From Collybia mongolica (Eukaryota > Basidiomycota > Agaricomycetes > Agaricales > Clitocybaceae), in assembly GCA_013420905.1 (NCBI GenBank), contig JAAXNY010000009.1:1054001-1118000 (forward strand): a stretch of DNA of 64,000 nt, given 5' to 3'. Below, in pieces: positions 21,101-31,199 of this stretch. The stretch's first letter is position 1; every line of letters starts with the position of its first letter. A program made the position numbers and the translations under genes. The notes below the pieces were generated by a model. It did not search any database. It worked only from the letters and a program-made list of their open reading frames with translations, and was not told where the DNA came from.

Positions 21101-22169
21101 CGCCAGCCGGGGGCCTTGGAGCTAATAATGATGGCGTTATATCGTTACGACTACGTTCACGCGACGCCAGTATCTTCTTAATAGAATCTATTCGGACAGC
21201 CACGCTTGCTCTATAACAAGTGCATTGAATGTTGCAGTAGTGCGAACGCATAAAGCTTGACATCGCACCTGATCCTTTCAAGAATCACGATATCTGATTT
21301 CATTGTCGGATTCCGATGGTGAGCTAACTCTCTTTCCGTAATCGAACCGGCGAGTTCAAGATTATTAACAAGGAAGGAATTTAATGTATCGGTGTCGACC
21401 TATTGATGCTACCATTAGCTGAGATGATTAGCTTGGTTGATATCTTTACCGAAATTAAATCACAGTCCTGGTCTGCCACATTATGGGGCAAAACAGTGCT
21501 TGTGGCTGAGCGAGGGGGCAATGGATAGTCCTGATCTAACTGTGTCCAAGGATTGTGCTCTACTGGAACATTTTTCCCTAAAATGTCTTCATGAGAAAAC
21601 AGTCGGACTCGAGGACTGGCCTTCGTTTTCTCTTTGTTCCTAGAGGGGCGTTTCAGGGCGGGCCGAAAGACGTTTTCTTTCTCGGAGAAGTCGTCCCTCC
21701 TCGAACGCTTTAGTAGTTGTGGGGAAGGATCCGATACGACTGAAAGGTCGGAAGATGTTCGCTTGACGCGTCGCGGTAGAGATGATGGGGTCGAGTCGCT
21801 CGAAATGCAGATAACCTCTAGCTGCTGAGGAGTTTCATCAGACACAGCTGAGCGATGTTTTCCGAAGCCAGGGGTGGAGAAAGAGGGAAGACTAGAAGAT
21901 ATAACTTTCCGGACTTCGTGATTGCATTAGTTCCCTAGATCTTATAAATATTTGCATTGTACCAAACCTGCACTATTTGATGAGTAGCTCGCGTTCGATG
22001 AAGGTGCAGGCTTGAATTTGGTAGCCTTTTTAAGATATTTAGCTAGAAGGAGGAAATAGGGGGCGAAGGCGACCTTTAATGCAGGTATCAAACGGTGACT
22101 GGTAGGGGCGACAGAACTGGGAGCTTTGCGGCGTAGGACATCGTCAAGGTTATTCTTGGGAACTTGCAT
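18181..22169 (-). CDS. RecQ DNA helicase with RQC and HRDC domains (Sgs1/BLM type)
   Basis: 3'-5' DNA helicase of recombination and replication-fork repair in the nucleus. The start at 22169 gives MQVPKNNLDDVLRRKAP, which splices in frame over a 54-nt intron to VRKVISSSLPSFSTPGFGKH. A disordered N-terminus follows. The helicase core has motif 0 FGLQHFRHNQLEVI, Walker A PTGGGKSLCYQLPA, the DEAH box DEAHCISTWGQDFR, motif IV GVIYCLGRDKCEEVA, IAFGMGIDKAD, and motif VI QETGRAGRDGEPADC. RQC zinc cysteines follow (CRRIQLLHYFDEKF, CGRGCDNC) with a winged helix ending YVVLGPSAENFL. The HRDC-like tail carries REEIAAREGVSAEDVLGD after removal of a 54-nt intron. The His usual in WGHDFR is Gln here. All major motifs are intact across about ten introns. 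NUF2 starts 201 bp away in divergent orientation. RQC plus HRDC supports Sgs1/BLM over RecQ4 or RecQ5 types. Confidence 0.92.
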
Positions 22170-22370
22170 TACCAGGTGAGGAAGCCAAAAGATAAAGACA
22201 ATATGATAATTGAGGGATTAGGATAGGGAAGGCCGTTCAGTAAATGGCAAGCAAAGTGAAAGGTGCAACAAAAGTCGCGCTTGATCACGTGATTATCGCG
22301 TCTCACGCGTCCAGTCCTCGCTTCAGTACCCTTACTCTAACTTCCCACCTTTCGACTCCAAACTTGCGCA
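22170..22370. promoter_or_regulatory. Shared promoter region between RecQ helicase and NUF2
   Basis: Only 201 bp separate the two divergent start codons, so the basal promoters and 5' UTRs of both genes must lie here. It contains CACGTGAT (about 22284) and CG-rich words; no TATA box stands out. Confidence 0.5.
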
Positions 22371-24149
22371 ATGGCCAAAGGAATATTTCCTCAAATGTCG
22401 ATTCCAGATATAACCAATGCGCTTGCAGGTTGGGGCTTATCAGTCAGCCATGAACAGCTTGTGCGCCCTTCATCCGACTTTGTTGAAGGCGTTTATTGTG
22501 CCTGTCTTCAGCAAGTCACAGACATCAATCACGACTCCCTTCGCGACCCTGTACAGAATGCTCTGTTTTCTTCTTCCATAGATGACAAGGTTTTTCAGCT
22601 CATCCTTACAACTGCTGCCGAATATCAACCCTCACCTTTAGGATATATACACCTCTGCGTTGACTAATAACTTTCTCGTATATCACCTGTGAGGTTGCAA
22701 AAATGTGGGGCTCTCTTTCTTGTCTGAATCCCTCCCACAGTACACGATTTGCGAAGGCAGCCCGAGTAGAAGATTTTAATGCCAAAGACGTATTCAACCC
22801 CGAACGGGAACGCACACTCATCCTTTTGTCGGCTTTCATCAATTTTGTCAAATTCACAGAACAGTACTGCAATGCTTTTGTAAAGGACTTGCGGGACCGT
22901 TCAGAGGCTACCATCATAGAACGAGACCAAGTTAATGAGCAGCTCAATGAAATCCGGCACAGAATAGGGGTATTAAAGTATGCAACTTTATGTGGAACAC
23001 AGCACAGTGGCCCATTACCCTTTATAGAGACAAGATAGCAGAAGATGAACCCCGATGCGAACAACTTCGAAGCGAGAACGGCACTCTTCGCGCCAAAATG
23101 ATCGCAACCAAGGAGTTCCAGACTGCAGCTGTCCAGGAAGTTGAGAAACTCAAAGCAGAAAAGAATGCGTGTATTAAACGCAAGGTAAGTGATCAGTATA
23201 CCACCCGTCTCTTCACACCAACACTTTATATTCCAAACCATTCTAGGAAGCTCTTAATGGAGAGATTGCTAGTGTTTCAGACGCAATCAACCGAACACGT
23301 TCACGTATAGTCCAGTCACCAGAACGCATCAAGCGTACAATCACAATTATGAGTTCTACGGCTACTGAGGACAAAAAAACCGTGTTGATGAACGAAAACA
23401 AAGCAAGAGATCTTCAATCCAAGATCAACACGCTTCTCAATATTGAAAAGGTAGATATGTTCATGATTATTCCCTGCCTCCCTGCCTCATAAAGCATGCT
23501 TCTAGGATGTTCGCGCTTGTCTCGAACAACTTCAAACCATTGAGAAGGAAGTTCGATCACTCCGCGTCTCACAGAAAGAATTGGCTGATCTTCGAGATCA
23601 TCTGGATGACAAAAATATTGAACGAAACGAATTGAAACTACGACAAGAGGTATAATTAAGGCCGTCGAATATGGACTCGAATGAACATACAAACTTTACT
23701 TCAGCGGGTCGAAAAGCAACTATCCAATGCCCATGACAAACTTGAAAGAGCCCAAAGGCATGCTGAGGACAAGAAAATTGCCAGCCAGCGAACTATAGAC
23801 CGTCTCCAACGCGAATACGACGAAATGTCCATTGAGCGACGCGATAACGACAAGCAGGTTGAAGAGCTTCGTGGAGATGCTAACGCTGTTGAAGCAAAGG
23901 TCCGTCGTCCATCTCAACCCGCCGTCCTCCTAACTCTTAGCTGCCATCCTCTCTCCACACCAGATGGCAGAGCACTTGAAAAAAAGCGAAGGCGAACTCA
24001 ACGAATTACTCGCCGACTACTGGAAGCTACGGCATGAAACAGGTATTTCTCATCAACACATGATTGCTAATTTAGACACATCCTCCTTTTTAGATGTATA
24101 CATGGAAACTCTTGCAAACAAATTAAACATGCGAGTGACTTCAAACTAG
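22371..24149 (+). CDS. NUF2: Kinetochore protein Nuf2 of the Ndc80 complex
   Basis: Outer-kinetochore subunit that pairs with Ndc80 and binds microtubules. The N-terminal calponin-homology-like region reads FPQMSIPDITNALAGWGLSV, then SSSIDDK. After splicing it continues DIYTSALTNNFLVYHL, TRFAKAARVEDFNAKDV and NPERERTLILLSAFINFVKF, all typical of Nuf2. The rest is a long coiled coil with Glu/Lys/Arg-rich heptads (for example YDEMSIERRDNDKQVEEL) and a short C-terminus LANKLNMRVTSN. About eight short GT-AG introns are needed; each removes stops and restores frame. It is divergent from the RecQ gene and convergent with the ING gene, with 75 bp between stop codons. It appears intact. Confidence 0.92.
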
Positions 24150-24224
24150 TTATGATACAAGGTCGATTCACAGTAGCATAATACGAAAAACATGAATTTG
24201 GAAATTAGATCATGTCAATCCAGG

Positions 24225-25734
24225 TTACTTGCGCTTGCGTTTTCTGGTCGTCGCTGTACTTTTGGTCTCAGCCATGATCCGACATTCAGCAGAACAATAC
24301 CAAATTCCCGTTGTAGGGAGTTCGGTCAACCCAACGCAACCGAGATGGAACTGTTGGCATTTGTGTTTCACTAAACGGAAGAACAGGTAACAAACTTATA
24401 CTGCAACACTCACCCATTGACCCTCGCACTTGTCATTATCACATCCAACCATCTAGAAAAATAATGAGAACGTAGACGGTTGGTCGCGAATCATAGACGT
24501 ACAGCTCCAAAAGAAACTCTCCCACAACGACAAAACGTTTCTTCAGGGTCACCTGTGGTCGCCTGCCCAGGTAAAGTAATTGTGAGTGACGTTCCTTGTA
24601 CATCCGAACGACCAGCGGAAACAGCCGCTTTTCCTCGCTTGCCCCGGAATCTTCGTCGTCTTCCCTTTACTTCAGAAGGTAACTCAGATGAGTCGTCGGC
24701 ATCCAGATGCTCGGACTTGTCATCTCGCAGAAGAATTTCAATTTCATCTTCAGGGGTCGGTGTGGCCGGAGCCATTTGAGCCCAACGTGGGGGGACAAGC
24801 TCAGGAAGATTTAAAATTTCTAGGTGCCCAGGTCGAGCCCCAGACGATATTGATGCTTCTTGCTCTTTGATGGCCTGTTCCAAAATACAAGCATGCTGGT
24901 TGACCTGCTTGATGTAAAGTAGCAGAAATCCTCGGCTATAAACAATCTTACGGAATCGTAGGCAGCCTGTGCCAAGTTAACCTTCTCGTCGGACGCTCTC
25001 AATAATTCTTCAGTGAGATATCCCACACGCGATAACGTTTGCCGTGTGGTTTGTGGAGTTCTGGTGCGCTCTGGAAACATAGTTAATGAGGGTTTTTCCT
25101 TAGGCTGGCTGGAGACAATGATTTGGACGAAATACCAGAATTTGATGTGGTTCCATTCACTTGCGAAGGCATAATGATTGTTGGAGTTTCCTCTCGAGTC
25201 TGGGCTCCAGTATCAGACATGTCAAGCTGTGCAGCAGAGCCACTCTCCGCAGCACTAACTGCTCTGGTAGAATATGTTTTGTGCATTATGTTTCTGCGCT
25301 TTGCGATGTATTGTTTGATTGTTGACAACAAGTTGACCATGTAAACTAGCCCATCACAAGCCTATAAGGTGTCAGATGGCATGGGGAAGACGAAGTTGAC
25401 TTACCACTAGATTGCTGCTCTAGTTCACGAATTAGAGTATACTGGCGATGAAGACTTAATGGTAATTGCTCAATGGCTAATGCAGGGATGTCACGAATTA
25501 TTGGAACTCTGATTTTGTATGTTGTATATAATACAGCGTACCTTCAAAGTGTTCCTCCCGAAACGCGTCCCAGACCTCCCGTTCTTTTTCGGTGCGATCT
25601 TGTAAGCTCGGCGGTTCTTTGGCAGTAATAGACGTTACGTCCTCGCTGTCTACATCTGTGAACGTTTGAGACTTTCTTCGCTTTCGGGGAGACATGATAC
25701 TTGAACGACTTCGTTGTGATCTCTGTGTCAGCAT
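24225..25734 (-). CDS. ING-family histone-reader protein with PHD finger
   Basis: Subunit of histone acetyltransferase or deacetylase complexes that reads H3K4 methylation in the nucleus. The start at 25734 gives MLTQRSQRSRSSIMSPRKRRK. The ING domain follows, with EQLPLSLHRQYTLIREL, then VYMVNLLSTIKQYIAKR. A disordered Ser/Thr-rich linker leads to the C-terminal PHD finger, assembled from three exons: FCRCGRVSFGA, MVGCDNDKCEGQW and FHLGCVGLTELPTTGIWYCS. Together they provide the Cys4-His-Cys3 zinc ligands. The tail TTRKRKRK is a basic polybasic region. The closest fungal relatives are Yng2, Pho23 and Yng1; the sequence alone does not separate them. It faces NUF2 tail to tail and the MLKL-like kinase head to head. 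Confidence 0.9.
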
Positions 25735-25973
25735 TTTATCTATTTAATCATTTAATAGTTATAACAGTATAATTTGTAATGTAATTACTTGTAATTACCG
25801 AAAGTCCGAAATACCTCATGGCTATTGCATGGCCACAATGATAGCAGCCATTGATAGAACCTGTCGAGGGCGTCTATCTGATCCGCCGACAATTGAAAGA
25901 GTCCTTGGGCATCTACAGCTTTCGCTTTCACTCTCTTTTACTATCTCACACATCATCTGTTTATCAGTTCTTA

Positions 25974-28338
25974 ATGAAGAGCGCAGTTCGTGCTTCCCTT
26001 GGCGCTCTAGAAATTGCGGGGTCGCTCTGCGGTGTACCCTTTGTCGGGGCTGCAGCATTAGTACTGAAAGATATTATCACTGCTTGTGATGAAGTCCGTG
26101 TACAAAAGGTTAGTAAATTTTCCTGATATATGGGTAGCAAATGTTCAACACAGACTCTCATTAGGCAAAGGCGAAGCACATGGTACACAAATGCACCCTT
26201 CTTCTGAATGCCCTCGATGAGCAGAGCTCAAAACTCGTTGGATCTGAATTACAGGATTCTGCTGATCAAGTCTTGGCGTATGTTGTTTCATTGAATGGGT
26301 TTTCTTCGCGATTTGATACTGATCTTAGATACATTTTAAGTGTTTTCCAGACAATTCAGAGACGCCTCAAAGGCTGGTCACGATACGGCCGTGTAAAACT
26401 GTTTGGTAAGCAACTGGCAGTTGGTTTTCAGTACATGTTAACCGTTGAATTACAGTTAAGCAAGCAGAGATAGAAGAAGGACTCGAAAAGTGCGAACGGG
26501 AACTGGACGATGCAATGAATATTTTCCAGGTATGTAAGCAGTACCATTCCCAGCCCCCTTTTTTTGATAGCATTTTACCCACAGTTGAAGTGAGCAAACC
26601 ACAGCCTGCAAAAATTGTTGTAGTTGATACATCTCTACAGTGCCAACATAGTTTTGAATTACAATCAACGTGAAGCTCACGACAGAATGCGGAGTGACTC
26701 TGCCGAAATGCGGGAACTCCTTCATCAGATATTAACGAACCAAGGGGAGATGCGGCAAGTATATGAATTACAGACTGCTGGTGAACACGTCGCAGAGCCA
26801 ATAATGGAAGCAGGCCAGATTGTGCGGATCTCTCGTTTGTTTTTCTCCTAAAGCTCACGCCTCATTCAATCAATTTAGGAATTACGGCATTTGCGTGAAA
26901 ATGGTCACTCAAGCGAGGAGCTAATGATCACTAATGTTCGCTCTACCTCTCCTCCCCCTCAGCCCAACGACAGCCAGAGATACCTTCAATACCAGCGTGG
27001 CCTCATTAATATACATCGTCTCACAGGCATTCCTCCATCTGTCAAGGTGTTAAACGGCGAAGTTCAAAAGACAGGAGACCTTGCCATTGCTGGGGGCACA
27101 TATAGTGACATTTGGCTCGGGAAATGGCTAGGAGAGGAGAAGGTGAGGCAGAAACCTACAGGTGCTTGTACCATTGTAGATCATTCCTCTGGCGTTATCA
27201 GGTTGCATTAAAGGCCCTTCGTAATATAAAGGCGTCGGATCCAAAAGCAAGGAAGGTAAAGTGCTCAGCAGCGGAAATTCATCGATTTGCTCAACATCTA
27301 CAGAGATTCGAACACGAAATTCATGTTTGGGCGGACCTCAATGATGATCACATTCTGCCATTCTATGGCATTGTGACAGATCAAGGCCAACACATTCAAA
27401 TGGTAAATAAACTAACCAGTCAATATATCAAGCCTTAAAGGGAAAACTCAGGTCTCCCAGTGGCAAGACAATGGGAATGTACTTGAGTGAGTCCAGATTT
27501 CTTAACCAGGACTGAATACCAATGAGCGGAGGATGTCAGCTATGTCAAGGCCGTTCCATCTGCAGACAGATTGCATCTAGTAAGTGCGTTTTCATTGCTG
27601 TAATCCCTATCAACTTGCTGTGTCAGATGACGGGAGCTGCGAAGGGCCTTGAATATTTGCACTCGTGTAATGTTATACATGGGAATGGTGCGGATCTTCA
27701 TTCATATACGCACAAAATTGACAACTGATTACTTACTACTTACTTACTACTGTAGTCAAATGTGTATGCGTGCTTCTTATATCATTCAAGGGGAAAGACT
27801 GATACATCACGGCAGGCCAATATCCTCGTCTCCGGGAAGGTATAATCCGACGCACGTCTATGATCCGTGCTCACATAATCAATGACAGGGGGAAGCTTGC
27901 ATATGCGACTTCGGAATGTCCAAAGTAATTGAGGAAGTAACGGAAAGGAGCGCTTCCGCTACACTCACCGCGTCTGGCAGCGCTCGATGGCTTGCGCCCG
28001 AGCTTATCGAGGGATTAATATCTTCCCCCACTAAGGAGGCTGATACCTACTCATACGCCATGGCCATTCTTGAACTCTTTACAGGAAAGCACCCATTTTC
28101 ACACCGTAGGCGTGATGCGTCCGTTATCCATGACATTGTTGTGCTCAAGAAGACGCCTCCACGGCCGGAAAATCCAGACGTTGGTGTTGGACTCAGCGAT
28201 GACTTATGGATGCTCATGCAACAGTGTTGGCACGCTCATGCACCATCACGCCCGTCCATGGCACAGGTCGCAGCGTGTATACAATATATCGAGGATGGCC
28301 AAGCTGATAATGCGGATAATGGGATGGCTTTGTCCTAA
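25974..28338 (+). CDS. MLKL-like four-helix domain plus TKL-type (pseudo)kinase
   Basis: The N-terminal helical region (RASLGALEIAGSLCGVPFVG, then KAKHMVHKCTLLLNALDEQ, and EIEEGLEKCERELDDAMNIFQ) resembles the four-helix NTD of MLKL and related fungal kinases. A coiled linker (NQREAHDRMRSDSAEMREL) follows. The kinase has a glycine-rich GGTYSDIWLG, VALK lysine, FEHEIHVWADLNDDHILPFYG, the catalytic loop after LEYLHSCNVIHGN, NILVSGK, ICDFGMSK, ARWLAPE and WHAHAPSRPSM. The catalytic loop reads HGNVKCANILV if an 8-nt exon (27756-27763) is used. The HRD Asp is then Asn, while the VALK Lys and DFG Asp are kept, so weak or absent catalysis is predicted. The ATG at 25974 is the first in frame after upstream stops; an upstream spliced exon is possible. 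It could act in regulated cell death or signalling, which is an inference from architecture. Confidence 0.78.
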
Positions 28339-29301
28339 CTGCTAGAACTCTCAGAAGATGAATTTGACGTTAGTACAAGGTGTATTTATAGCGCATTAGG
28401 TCCTGCCTAGAAATCAATGATCTACGGAATAAAAGCCAAATGATTATGATATATTTCACAAAGTACTTCCCAGTTCATTTCATCGCTTGAAGGGTTCAGT
28501 CGCGCCATATTTCGAGGATTTGTAGTCTGCCTTTGTGGCAGAATCCCATGTTTTGGTTTCAACACCACAAATCGTGATACCACAGACTTGTGACAAGTTG
28601 TTAGAAAGTGTCCATGGTGATGACCGGGCCAGTCTCATCTTGCCAGAAATAAAAGCTATTGGAAATTCCGTGTAACCTTCCTGTCAGACAAAACTCAACC
28701 ACACGACCCGCTTGTACTTTCATGTTAGAATAATCTGAACTGTCCTAAGTATTGTCAGATCAGTCACCAGCCCCCTCAGAAAGCTTCGTTGATTAGTACG
28801 GACCATCTACTAGTAGGGGAAGCTTGTGAGGTTTTGTATTTTCTGCCCGTCATCTATCACTAGTTCTCTGAACACCAAGGTTAACATATGCAGAGCATGA
28901 AAGATAGCCTTGAGGACTCTATTTACACATCCCAGAAGAGCAATACGACTGGTGGAGTCGATGCCACATCTTGTGTTATATTATTGATAGAGCACGCCAT
29001 TTTTGTAAAAGGGTATGGACACGGCTCAAACGTCGCGAGGTTTGAACCCCCATATCTTATTCGAATTAGATACTGTTCTCTTATAGAAGTATAAAGCGCT
29101 CACAGTATACGCTGTTGAGGCTGTATCAAGTGTGTCCGTACTAAACTGTATCCGGTTCTTGCTTGTCCTCTGTGTAAAATAACAGGTTTTGACGATCGCT
29201 TCAGCAGGATAGCGCCCTTCGAAAACCCACGGCGCAAATGCGCAATGATAATTACCCTTACCCCCAGTCTAGCCGGTTAACATCGATTTTCCTCGTACTC
29301 T
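28339..29301. other. Intergenic region without recognised genes
   Basis: Nearly 1 kb between the kinase gene and a frameshifted relic. No protein family is seen on either strand; short open frames here look accidental. Confidence 0.5.
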
Positions 29302-30157
29302 ATGTTATTCGTGGACACTGGGCATCCTCGTGCTCTGCTTCCCTCCTCACCCAAATCCATGATGAGTCTACTGTCAAATAAACTGGCTTACCACGAAAAG
29401 TGTCTATCCTTTTTGCCTGAGGTTAGTCGCTTGTATGGATCAAAACGTACCTTGCACGCTTATCCTATTAACCCTGCCACTTATCTATCATTTTACCTGA
29501 CCAATCCTCCCTTGATCCTATGGGCCAGACATCTATTAGGCCACACTCCCTCTACCCCCTGCTCACTGAGTAGTTCAACAATGTCCCTGATCCTGATATT
29601 GCCACAAGCAGGAGATGTCACAATCGCCTTGGACTCGAAGATGGTCAAGTTCGTAGAAGGACAGCTGCCAATGACACCACATTGTTTGTATGCTATGCGC
29701 AGAGCCACGGTAACCAAATGCCACATGTGTGGATAGCGCCAAAAAGCAAGCATGCCAAAGAAAAACTACGTGCCAATCCTCGCCAGCTATCGTCAACTTC
29801 GTACTTTTACTTTGTTGTCAAGCTTGATAGCATTCCCGAATACTCTGGGCTTGAAGGTCGTTATGTCGTGAAAAGACCGTCAACTATTCGTCAATATTCG
29901 GTTTTCATACTCTTGACTCCAACTTCTCGCTCGGAACATCTGCCAAACACTGACTTCCCAGTCTCGTGTCCGTCTATCATGTAGCCGTTCCAACGGAGAT
30001 GACGTCCAGAACAAAGGCAATGAGATTAGCCAGTGAACACTGGGGAATTCGGTGTAAGAGCCATCTGGGTTTGCCGCGCGTAGCTTCGCATTTACTTCCT
30101 CACTATATCCAGCACCCCACGGGCAGCAATGAGTTCAATTATGTCAAAGCTTGTTAA
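29302..30157 (+). pseudogene. Frameshifted relic of an unrecognised protein
   Basis: Three plus-strand segments in successive frames read as one protein: MMSLLSNKLAYHEKCLSFLP to FVEGQLPMTPHCLYA, then YAQSHGNQMPHVWIAPK to YSVFILLTPTSRSEHLPNTD, then VYHVAVPTEMTSRTKAMRLA and beyond. The first break coincides with a tandem 5-bp duplication, TATGCTATGC, near 29688; dropping one copy restores the frame. A second frame change lies near 29960. I do not recognise the family. Codon use and CG content look like a host gene, not like the decayed transposons. Confidence 0.5.
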
Positions 30158-30331
30158 ACTGTGTCGAGAGTCATAATCTCAAATTAAGAACCAGCAGGAT
30201 GTGTCATTACTGACATATAGATGGACACGGGAACAGTCATCCAGGCCATGAAAACAGGGTATTTTACAGTTGATAGTGAATGTAAAGAAGAAAAAGAAAA
30301 GGAATGGTTTATCCAACATCACAACAGAAAG

Positions 30332-31199
30332 TTATCCTGATTTCTCATGCACCCCATCATGATCCTCACTACCTTGACCATGTCCCAGCTCACTGGGTCC
30401 CCCCACTGTTTTAGGGTACATAGGAAACACCATATAGTTGGAGGGTACCTGTCCATCATGCCGAGGAACCATATATGGATAAACTGGTGGTGGAGGCCCA
30501 AATGGCACATATGCCTGATAGTATTGTTGAGGGTAGCTGTTCTGGTCCCCATCGGACCCCCCGGGGGGTTGCTGCATCTGCACTGGTTGTGGTACAGGCA
30601 CATACTGAGGGTAAATATGCCCATTTTCCCCAGGCTTCAGCATATGAGGCTGGGAAAACTGACCGTAGTACCCGGGCATGGGCATGTACGGACCCACCAT
30701 GGGTGAACCACTGGGCGAGTGCGGAACACCATTTGAGACAGTCATGCCCTGGTGGGGGGACACGTCGGATTGTTCGACGCTGCTGCCTGCGCGATCTCAA
30801 GAAAGATTAGTGAAGGCCTATGTCACTCCAGCGACGAGACACAGGTAGACAAGGCACACCTTTTCCATCGCGCTTCTTGTACGGACCCCTCTTGATCCCT
30901 TTTTTCCTTTCCTTCCTCTGGGAATCGACGCACTCTTCAGAGATGCCGTACTTGACACAGCGAAGACAGGGTCTAGCATCATCGCACTTCTTACAGGCTT
31001 TCTGACAGTTGGTGCATGCATTCTTGACTTGTCGGCGTTTGGAACGGAGAGGTTGGGTAGGAAGGAGGTGAGTGGGGAAGGGGTACATGTGCATTGAGTA
31101 TCCCACGGACTGCATGTTCATGGGGGGTTGAACAGGATTGTGGGACGGAGAGTCCAGTGGATCGTCGCCATCGATTCTCTTTCCACCGGCGGAGGCCAT
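30332..31199 (-). CDS. Zn(II)2Cys6 transcription factor
   Basis: Nuclear DNA-binding regulator. The start at 31199 gives MASAGGKRIDGDDPLDSPSH. The binuclear zinc cluster is CTNCQKACKKCDDARPC, then LRC and an eight-residue spacer to the last Cys. That is the CX2CX6CX5CX2CX8C spacing of fungal Gal4-type clusters. It is followed by a strongly basic RKERKKGIKRGPYKKRDGKG. A single intron joins GKG in frame to SSVEQSDVSPHQG. The remainder is low-complexity and rich in Pro, Tyr, Gln, Met and Gly, likely an activation region. At under 270 residues it is short for the class and lacks the usual middle homology region. Target genes cannot be inferred. Confidence 0.88.

Noticed and set aside
22680..22740. 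Apparent frameshift in NUF2 around VYHL
   Set aside because: A gtgagg...cacag intron explains it and joins VYHL to TRFAKAARVEDF.
22606..23241. 211-codon open frame on the minus strand
   Set aside because: Antisense of NUF2 exons; Cys/Phe-rich translation without any recognised motif.
24480..24870. Plus-strand open frames over the ING gene
   Set aside because: Shadow frames; the minus strand assembles a complete ING domain and PHD finger.
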